NCBI GenBank assembly: GCA_964577825.1
Contig: CAZOBJ010000096.1
Location: 1-12,073 of the forward strand
Origin: CAZOBJ01 sp964577825
Lineage (GTDB): Bacteria; Planctomycetota; SZUA-567; JAFGNG01
DNA length: 12,073 nt
Direction: 5' to 3'
The notes under the pieces were generated by a model. That model was not told where the DNA came from. It was given only the letters and a program-made list of their open reading frames with translations, and ran no database searches. Below are positions 6,587 through 12,073 of the stretch, piece by piece. Made by a program: the position numbers and the translations under genes. Position 1 is the stretch's first letter. Each line of letters starts with the position of its first letter.

Positions 6587-8143
6587 CTAGGTCTCGGTGC
6601 CGCCTGCGGTCTCGATCATCTCCTTGATCTCCAGCTTGCCCGGTACGCTGTAGGAGAGGCCCTGCAGCCGGCAGAAGCTGTTGGCCGAGATGCGCGCGGA
6701 CTCGTAGATCGTCGGCAGGCCGCTGCCCGGATGCGTGCCGCCGCCCACCAGCCAGCACTCGTCCAGGCTCTCGAAATGGTTGTGCGGCCGGAAGCTCAAC
6801 AGCTGTCCAATGTTGTGCGCCAAGTTGAAGGTCGCGCCCTGATAGACCGAATACGTCGTCTGCCAGTCGGCCGGGGTGATGACGACCTCACTCACGATGT
6901 GCTTGCGCAGCCCTGCAAAGCCTCCGCGCCGCTCCACGATGTCCAGGATCCGCTCGCGGAATGCGGGCGCCTCCGCGGCCCAGTCGATGCCGCTGCGGTT
7001 GTTGGGCACGGGCACCAACAGGTACAGGGTCGATCGCCCCGCCGGCGCGAGGCCGGGGTCCGTGACACAGGCGTTCTGGACATACACGGACGGATCCGCG
7101 GACAGGACGCCGCGCTTGGAAATCTCCTCGAGGTTCTGCCTGTAGTCCGAGGCGAACAGGATGTTGTGGTGCGGGTGCTCGTCGTAAAGGCGATCCAGGC
7201 CCAGGTACAGCATGTAGGTGCTGCAGGAGAGCTTGAACTTGCCGAGCCGCTCAGTGCTGTACCTGGGCACGGTCCCGGGCTCGACGAGATGCTCCATGGC
7301 GTGGCCGAAGTCCGCGTTCACGAACACGGCGTCCGCCTGTTCGCGCGTTCCGTCCTCAAGCTCAACCCCCTTCACTCTGCGTCCGTCCAGGAGCAGCCGC
7401 CGCACCGGCCGGCCGAGGTGCACGTGGCCGCCCTCTTCCGCCACGACCTGGGCCATGGCGTGACTGATGCGGTTGAGCCCGCCCATCACGTGCAGGATGC
7501 CGAAGCCGTACTCGATGTACGGGAGGATCGTGAACATGGCCGGGCAGTCCCACGGCGACATGCCCAGGTACTTCGCCTGAAACGTGAAGCACAGGCGCAG
7601 CCGCGGGTCTTGAAAGTATCTGCCCAGGTTGCTGTACAGGCTTCGATGCGGCGACAGCCACGGCGCAGCCTTCACGAAAATGGGATGGAGGTAGGTCGTC
7701 CAGGAATCGTAGTCCTTCTGCAGACAGGGGAAGAGCGCCTGGAATCGCTTCTCTTCGGTGGCCAGGAAGCGATCGAACCCGGACTCGTTGCCCGGAAAGC
7801 GCTCGGCGATGTGTCGCCGCGTGCGTTCCGGGTCCGCCGACGGCACAAAGGCGATGTCGTCAAACTGCAGGCGGTACATGGGGTCGAGCCGCACGAACTC
7901 GAGGTAGTCCTCCACGCGTCGGCCCGCCTCGCTGAACATCTCCTTGAGGATGTAGCTCATCATGAGGAAGGTCGGCCCGGTGTCGAACCGGAACCCATCG
8001 ACCTCCATCGCCGCGTTGCGCCCGCCCACTCGGTCGGCCTTTTCGTACACGGTCACCCGGCAGCCGCGGTGGGCCAGGATCATGGCGCTGGTGAGCCCGC
8101 CGGGCCCCGCGCCGACCACGATAACGTGCTTCTGCTTGTTCAT
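6587..8143 (-). CDS. carotenoid desaturase, CrtI/CrtN family (copy 1)
   Basis: This 518-residue FAD-dependent carotenoid oxidoreductase has the dinucleotide-binding GAGPGG motif at 11-16, followed by EKADRVGGRN and the FRFDTGPTFL block typical of phytoene/diapophytoene desaturases. Near the C-terminus is GGGTHPGSGLPTIYESARIS (467-486), the FAD-contacting signature of the CrtI family. The enzyme would act at a membrane on an isoprenoid backbone such as phytoene, diapophytoene or squalene. The HPGSGLPTIYES form is the one I associate with true desaturases rather than terminal oxidases, but sight alone cannot settle this. ATG 8143 is chosen since a GGAGGG site lies about nine bases upstream and the flavin fold starts at residue 6; the in-frame extension to 8182 adds nothing recognisable. 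It lies 57 bases after copy 2, in the same operon. Length and all key motifs are normal. Confidence 0.9.
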   Translation of the reverse strand: MNKQKHVIVVGAGPGGLTSAMILAHRGCRVTVYEKADRVGGRNAAMEVDGFRFDTGPTFLMMSYILKEMFSEAGRRVEDYLEFVRLDPMYRLQFDDIAFVPSADPERTRRHIAERFPGNESGFDRFLATEEKRFQALFPCLQKDYDSWTTYLHPIFVKAAPWLSPHRSLYSNLGRYFQDPRLRLCFTFQAKYLGMSPWDCPAMFTILPYIEYGFGILHVMGGLNRISHAMAQVVAEEGGHVHLGRPVRRLLLDGRRVKGVELEDGTREQADAVFVNADFGHAMEHLVEPGTVPRYSTERLGKFKLSCSTYMLYLGLDRLYDEHPHHNILFASDYRQNLEEISKRGVLSADPSVYVQNACVTDPGLAPAGRSTLYLLVPVPNNRSGIDWAAEAPAFRERILDIVERRGGFAGLRKHIVSEVVITPADWQTTYSVYQGATFNLAHNIGQLLSFRPHNHFESLDECWLVGGGTHPGSGLPTIYESARISANSFCRLQGLSYSVPGKLEIKEMIETAGGTET

Positions 8144-8200
8144 GCCACCGTCCCTCCCCTTACCTGCCGAAGTCACACCCACTGCCGCCGCCCCGCACGC

Positions 8201-9685
8201 CTAGGCGCCGGCCAGCAGCCGGTCGGCCACTTGCTGGCCGGACAGCAGGGCCATGGGCATGCCTCCGCCGGGATTCACGCTCCCGCCGACGAACCAAAGG
8301 TGTTCGAACAGGGTGCTCTTTTTCGGCGCCTTGAACCCCAGGTTCAGGCGCCGGTCGGACACCACCCCATAGATCGCGCCGCGGTGGCTGTAGTACAGGC
8401 GCTCGATGTCCTCGGGCACCCACCGGTGCTCGTACACGATGTGCTTGCGCAGATCCGTGAGGCCCATGCGCTCCAGTTTGTCCAGGACTCGCTCGCGCAG
8501 CGCGGCGTAGGCCTGTTCGCCGAAGGGCGGGTCCTGGACAAACGGGATGTGCGGCAAGATCTTCAGGTTCTCGGACCTCGGCGGCGCCTGCGTGGCGTCG
8601 GTGCGTGCCGGCGCCACGACGTACAGGGTGGGGTCTTCGGGCAGCCGATGCTCGTGGAACACGCTGCGGAAGTGTTCCCTGGGGTCCGAGGAATAGAAGA
8701 AGTTGTGGTGGCTGAGGAACGGGTACGTTCGGTCCAGGCCCAGATGCAGGACCAGGCCGCTGCAGGCCGGGGCGAACTTGGCCAGCCCACGCAGGCGCGC
8801 CTCGGGGACCGCGGCCAGCCTTCGGTAGCAGGGCAGCACCTCCATATTGCTGATCACCACGGGTGCGGACAGCACGGACCCGTCGGCTAGGCGGACGCCC
8901 TTGACCGTCCGGCCCTCGCAAATGAGCTCGGCCGCCTCCGCGCCGAGGCGCACCTCCACCCCGAGATCGTCCAGAAGCCGCGCGAGCCCGGCGGCCAAGC
9001 GGCCCAGGCCTCCGTCCACGTACCACAGGTCGTACGTGCTCTGCACATGGGCCATCAGATTCAGCACGGCCGGCGCGTCGTACGGCGAGGAGCCTACGTA
9101 CTTGATGAAGAAGTCAAGGATGTCGCGCAAGTACGGATTGCGCACGCGGCGCTCCACCCCGCGGTGCACGGTACCGAACACATCGAAGTCGCGCAAAGAC
9201 GACCGCACGCCGTAGAAGCGGACCATCTCGCCGAGGGTGTCCAGCCCCTTGTCGAAATACCCGGGACGCGCGGCCTCGTACAAGTCGCGGCTGTAGCCCA
9301 GGAACCGATCCAGGTCCGCCTCGTCGTCCGGGCCCAACAGGGCATTCTTCGCTACGGTCTCGGCCGCGGTGGGATAGAGCTTGACGATCGTGCCGTCCTC
9401 GAACCGATTCTGCCAATGCGGCCGCAGCGTGCGCACGGACACGTAGTCGTGGAAGTCGCGCCTCGACCGCTCGAAGAGACGTTCGAACACACCCGGAAGC
9501 GTAAGGATGGACGGCCCGAGATCGAACCGGAAACCCTGGTCCTCAAGGACGTTCAGCTTCCCGCCGACGTGTCGGTTCTTCTCCAGCACCGTCACGCGCC
9601 ACCCGGCCGACGCCAGGCTGGCGGCCGCGCCGATTCCGCCCAGCCCGGCCCCGATGACGAGCGCGTGTCCAGCAGGATCGCTCAT
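8201..9685 (-). CDS. carotenoid desaturase/oxidase, CrtI/CrtN/CrtP family (copy 2)
   Basis: This 494-residue protein is a second, clearly different member of the CrtI superfamily. It has GAGLGG at 12-17, EKNRHVGGKL, FRFDLGPSIL, a middle region with YVGSSPYDAPAVLNLM, and the C-terminal FVGGSVNPGGGMPMALLSGQ, ending at residue 494. SVNPGGGMPM differs from the THPGSGLPT of the neighbouring copy, so this is not a recent tandem duplicate. The PGGG(M/T)PM form recalls CrtP/CrtNb-like enzymes that oxidise carotenoid end groups, which would supply the aldehyde for the ALDH; this is a tentative assignment. ATG 9685 has GGAGG (9695-9699) nine bases upstream and is followed within six residues by the flavin fold; a longer in-frame start near 9844 would add an Arg-rich segment with no homology and would begin upstream of the promoter candidate. 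It is the first gene of the operon. Confidence 0.88.
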   Translation of the reverse strand: MSDPAGHALVIGAGLGGIGAAASLASAGWRVTVLEKNRHVGGKLNVLEDQGFRFDLGPSILTLPGVFERLFERSRRDFHDYVSVRTLRPHWQNRFEDGTIVKLYPTAAETVAKNALLGPDDEADLDRFLGYSRDLYEAARPGYFDKGLDTLGEMVRFYGVRSSLRDFDVFGTVHRGVERRVRNPYLRDILDFFIKYVGSSPYDAPAVLNLMAHVQSTYDLWYVDGGLGRLAAGLARLLDDLGVEVRLGAEAAELICEGRTVKGVRLADGSVLSAPVVISNMEVLPCYRRLAAVPEARLRGLAKFAPACSGLVLHLGLDRTYPFLSHHNFFYSSDPREHFRSVFHEHRLPEDPTLYVVAPARTDATQAPPRSENLKILPHIPFVQDPPFGEQAYAALRERVLDKLERMGLTDLRKHIVYEHRWVPEDIERLYYSHRGAIYGVVSDRRLNLGFKAPKKSTLFEHLWFVGGSVNPGGGMPMALLSGQQVADRLLAGA

Positions 9686-9735
9686 GCGGATGCCCCTCCG
9701 GGCAGCGCAGCGCCTGAGGCCCCCCCTCAACCCAG

Positions 9736-9763
9736 AGCATACCGGCCCGGCCAGGTGAGACAA
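9736..9763 (-). promoter_or_regulatory. promoter candidate for the carotenoid operon
   Basis: On the minus strand TTGTCT (9763-9758) and TATGCT (9741-9736) are separated by 16 bases; each box matches the sigma70 consensus at four of six positions. Transcription would start near 9729, leaving a leader of about 44 bases that holds a small G/C hairpin (TGAGG at 9715-9719 with CCTCA at 9725-9729) and the ribosome binding site. No operator for a light or redox regulator could be recognised. Confidence 0.5.
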
Positions 9764-10042
9764 GCAAATTCCGGAGCCTCTGTTCCGGTCTCCCCGACTC
9801 GTCCGCCCCGGCTGATCCCGCCTCGAACGGGTCTCCTGCGCCATACCACGAGATCGCCCGCAGGCAGGCGCTTGCGCGTGGCCCCCGGCTTCACCTGCAG
9901 CACCTTGAGCGCAGGCGCCAACCCAGGAGAGCGGGCCTGGAAGCCGTGCGCCAGCGACCCGCCCGCAGTCTTAGCGAGCCTTCCTTGACTTGTGAGGGTG
10001 GGCTTCTGGTCCGGCTCGCCGCACAGGGCGCTCACAAAGGCC
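9764..10042. other. divergent intergenic stretch, possible decayed sequence
   Basis: This stretch separates the carotenoid operon promoter from the promoter of the secreted-protein gene. A minus-strand frame stays open from 10035 to 9727 and reads GRLAKTAGGSLAHGFQARSP and KPGATRKRLPAGDLVVWRR. It starts with GTG without a good ribosome binding site and matches nothing I know. I treat it as noncoding or as the remains of a lost gene or dispersed repeat. A TTGACT at 9985-9990 has no matching -10 box. Confidence 0.35.
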
Positions 10043-10070
10043 TTGCAGAAAAATCACGCCGCAATATGGT
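10043..10070 (+). promoter_or_regulatory. promoter candidate for the secreted-protein gene
   Basis: TTGCAG (10043-10048) and TATGGT (10065-10070) are separated by 16 bases that include a short A-run. The -10 box matches four of six positions; the -35 box is weak. Transcription would start near 10077, about 43 bases before ATG 10120. Confidence 0.35.
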
Positions 10071-10119
10071 ACCAGGCATGGCGTGCTGACCACTCAGCCT
10101 CTGGACAGGAGGAAGTCGC

Positions 10120-12073
10120 ATGTACCGCATCGGACTCGTCGGACTGCTCGTACTGGGCCTGCTGGCCGCGCCCGCGCGGACGATCGAAGGAACGGAGACG
10201 CCCGCCGCGCCGACCCAGGGGGAGCTCTTCTCCGCCAAGACCCTGGTGCTGCCCATGATGGAGGAGACGTATCCGATCTCTTCCGAGGAAGCGGCGGCCA
10301 AGTTCACTGCGGTCGAAGGCGTGGAGAACGTGGAGCGCGAGGGCGCGACGCTGCGGTTGCGCGTGACCGCGGACGAGGCGGTCCTCGGCTGGGGCAACTT
10401 CGATGGTTCCGAGCCCTTGGCCGAGCGCACGCACCTGTGGCCCATGGGCTTTCAGGTGCGCCTCTCTTGCCGCCAGATGCAGGACGGCGAGGCCACGCTG
10501 ACCCTGCGCTTCCGCAACGACGGCCGCGTGCAGAGCGAGCCCGGCTCGGTCACCCAGCAGATCGCGGGCACCGAGTGGACCGACCTCGCGTTTCAGCGCG
10601 ACGTGTGGCGAGCCAACGAGTGCACCAGTCCGGACGCGCTGGAGCTCGTGATCCAGGGCGCGCAGGGGCGCACGCTGGAGCTGCGCGACCTTGCGTTCGT
10701 GCGGCGCAACAACCGGGGGTACTTCCGCAAAGAGGTCACCTTGCCGCCCAAGAAGGTCTGGCGCGCGCCCGCGACCATCGGGAACATGTCCCTCGTGCAG
10801 GTGAACGGCCAGACCGTGCCCGCCCGGAGCCCGGTGCTGCCCCGGCCCGCGGACTACGGATGGGTGCGATACCGCACCAAGAACATGGACCTGGCCCCGT
10901 ACCTGCGGCCCGGCGAGAACTGCGTGGGCGTCTGGGGTCAGCGGGTGGGACCGTACCCTCCGCCCCTGTACCTGCAGTGCCGGGTGATCTTCGTGGACGG
11001 CACCAGCATGCGCCTGGACACGGACGCCACGTGGCGCTGGTCGCGCAGCGCGCCCGAGGGCTGGGACGAAGCCGGGTTCGATGATACCGACTGGCAACAG
11101 ACCAGGCAGGAGACCGAAGAGGCCGAAGACGGCGACGCGGTTGCCAAGTCTTATTGGTACTTCAGCGGCAAGCTCGCCACGGACCGCCCGGCCGACGAGA
11201 GCCGCATACGGCTTGAGAACCCGTTCGCGCGCCGCCTCTTCTACCTGGACACGCGGCCCGTGCAGGTGCGCGTGCGCGTGCCCGCGGGTTTGGCCGACCA
11301 GGCGCCGGCCGTGGGCTGGGAGCTTCTGCACTACGAGCATCCGGATACGCTGGCGCCCGTGACCGCCCCCGGCGCACGCGCCGAGGGCGTACAGGCCGAG
11401 TACCAGGAGGACGGAGACGACCTCGTGTACCTGTTGGACCTGGGCGAGCTTCCGCGCGGCGTATACACCGTGCAGACTCGGCTCGTGCTGGGGGGCGACA
11501 CGGTCGAGACACGCATCCGCGAGCCCCTGATGGTCTATGGGCGACTGGCCATGGATACGGCGCCGGGGACCTCGTACGAGTCCGGCATGGATCTCGTGGA
11601 AGAGCAGATCACCGACTACACGAAGCCGGACACCTACGAATGGCTGGAGGTGGACGGCACCACCAAGCCCGCGCGCCATGCCCATGACTACACAGTAGCG
11701 GAGCGTGACCCGATCACCGAGCCGCGCATCGTGCACAACGACGGGCTCACCTACCGCGAGACGCGCCCGCATCGCGACGCGCAGTTCAGCGTCAAGCTCA
11801 CCTTTGACCACCCGGGCGACTGGTACCTGATGGTGCTGGAATACCCCGACGACCAGGAGCGGTGGATGGGCGCCTCGTGCACCGCCCGCTGGCGCAGCAA
11901 GACGGGCCACTCTCGCGTGGGCCCGTCCGTCATTACCGGATTCAAGTTCCCGGTCTCCGGACAGATGCGCGAGCTCAAGTGGCTCTACCGCCCCGATCCA
12001 GGCCCGCACGTGGTCAATGTCATCAACATGCAGCCGGGCAACACGGCCGCCGCGGCGCGGCTTCGCGTATACC
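10120..12073 (+). CDS. large secreted protein with GH2/GH78-like sugar-binding beta-sandwich (3' end outside window)
   Basis: The frame is open for 651 codons from ATG 10120 to the right edge with no stop, and its codons end mostly in G or C. AGGAGG (10107-10112) lies seven bases before the start. A signal peptide is clear: MYR, a hydrophobic run (IGLVGLLVLGLLAA) and the cleavage site APA after residue 19. A beta-rich region (about 30-185) follows. From about 185 to 330 comes a galactose-binding-like module with YFRKEVTLPP, VNGQTV, DYGWVRYRTKNMDLAPYL, RPGENCVGVWG, DGTSMRLDTDATWRW and the terminal GFDDTDW, a layout seen in the N-terminal domains of GH2 beta-glycosidases and GH78 rhamnosidases. 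More beta-strand segments fill the rest. No catalytic domain is visible, so it may be a glycan-degrading enzyme cut by the edge or a binding protein. It is divergent from the carotenoid operon; no functional link is evident. Confidence 0.85.
   Translation, partial: MYRIGLVGLLVLGLLAAPARTIEGTETPAAPTQGELFSAKTLVLPMMEETYPISSEEAAAKFTAVEGVENVEREGATLRLRVTADEAVLGWGNFDGSEPLAERTHLWPMGFQVRLSCRQMQDGEATLTLRFRNDGRVQSEPGSVTQQIAGTEWTDLAFQRDVWRANECTSPDALELVIQGAQGRTLELRDLAFVRRNNRGYFRKEVTLPPKKVWRAPATIGNMSLVQVNGQTVPARSPVLPRPADYGWVRYRTKNMDLAPYLRPGENCVGVWGQRVGPYPPPLYLQCRVIFVDGTSMRLDTDATWRWSRSAPEGWDEAGFDDTDWQQTRQETEEAEDGDAVAKSYWYFSGKLATDRPADESRIRLENPFARRLFYLDTRPVQVRVRVPAGLADQAPAVGWELLHYEHPDTLAPVTAPGARAEGVQAEYQEDGDDLVYLLDLGELPRGVYTVQTRLVLGGDTVETRIREPLMVYGRLAMDTAPGTSYESGMDLVEEQITDYTKPDTYEWLEVDGTTKPARHAHDYTVAERDPITEPRIVHNDGLTYRETRPHRDAQFSVKLTFDHPGDWYLMVLEYPDDQERWMGASCTARWRSKTGHSRVGPSVITGFKFPVSGQMRELKWLYRPDPGPHVVNVINMQPGNTAAAARLRVY

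Noticed and set aside
6531..6758. N-terminal extension of the ALDH to 6758
   Set aside because: It overlaps the end of the upstream Crt gene in another frame and has no ALDH similarity; ATG 6530 has AGGAGG.
6572..8890. 772-codon open frame on the plus strand across both Crt genes
   Set aside because: It runs antisense through two genes with full CrtI-family motifs and an intergenic gap, and its translation has no recognisable domain.
9686..9844. N-terminal extension of the first Crt gene to an ATG at 9844
   Set aside because: It is Arg-rich, lacks homology, and crosses the promoter candidate; ATG 9685 has a strong ribosome binding site and puts the flavin fold at residue 8.
9985..9990. TTGACT as a -35 box for the secreted-protein gene
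   Set aside because: No -10-like hexamer occurs 16-18 bases downstream; the site at 10043-10070 is better placed.
10054..12009. 651-codon open frame on the minus strand
   Set aside because: It is His-, Val- and Arg-rich low-information sequence without a domain or ribosome binding site, and is the antisense shadow of the secreted-protein gene on the plus strand.

Overview
The window is a GC-rich bacterial chromosome segment. It has strong Shine-Dalgarno sites, G/C-ending codons in most genes and a tRNA with an encoded CCA. A lineage cannot be fixed from 12 kb. A glycoside hydrolase next to a squalene/C30-type carotenoid gene set and a large secreted sugar-binding-like protein would suit a planctomycete or a related environmental lineage, but this is inference from gene content.

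Layout, left to right. (1) 1-102: the 3' end of a tRNA-Glu (anticodon CTC) and its rho-independent terminator. (2) 218-2731, minus strand: a diverged GH116-type beta-glycosidase with its own sigma70-like promoter. (3) 2985-4461, plus strand: a short island whose codon use is less GC-biased than its neighbours. It holds a promoter-like site, a doubtful 44-codon frame, a 73-residue orphan and an intact HNH endonuclease of a restriction-like family. (4) 4521-5098: a strong stem-loop without a T-tract, then a minus-strand remnant of an ADP-ribosylglycohydrolase. The remnant keeps only the C-terminal part and carries an in-frame TGA where the family has Trp. (5) 5145-9685, minus strand: a three-gene operon of two different CrtI/CrtN/CrtP-type carotenoid desaturases/oxidases and a class-3 aldehyde dehydrogenase, read 9685 to 5145. 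(6) 9686-10119: a divergent intergenic region with a promoter candidate facing each way. (7) 10120 to the right edge, plus strand: the first 651 codons of a large secreted protein with a GH2/GH78-like beta-sandwich. It has no stop inside the window.

How the genes fit together. The clearest system is the carotenoid operon. One CrtI-type enzyme can desaturate the backbone, a second can oxidise an end group to an aldehyde, and the ALDH can take the aldehyde to a carboxylic acid. This is the logic of the known C30 (diapo) carotenoic-acid routes, in which CrtN, CrtP and an aldehyde dehydrogenase act in series. No carotenoid or squalene synthase, glycosyltransferase or acyltransferase lies in the window, so precursor and final product are open. 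The HNH gene next to a broken ADP-ribosylglycohydrolase looks like a spot of gene turnover between two stable housekeeping or metabolic blocks. I found no CRISPR array, complete insertion sequence or phage genes. The most unusual points are the degraded ADP-ribosylglycohydrolase, the orphan beside the HNH gene, and the altered motif in the GH116 protein.
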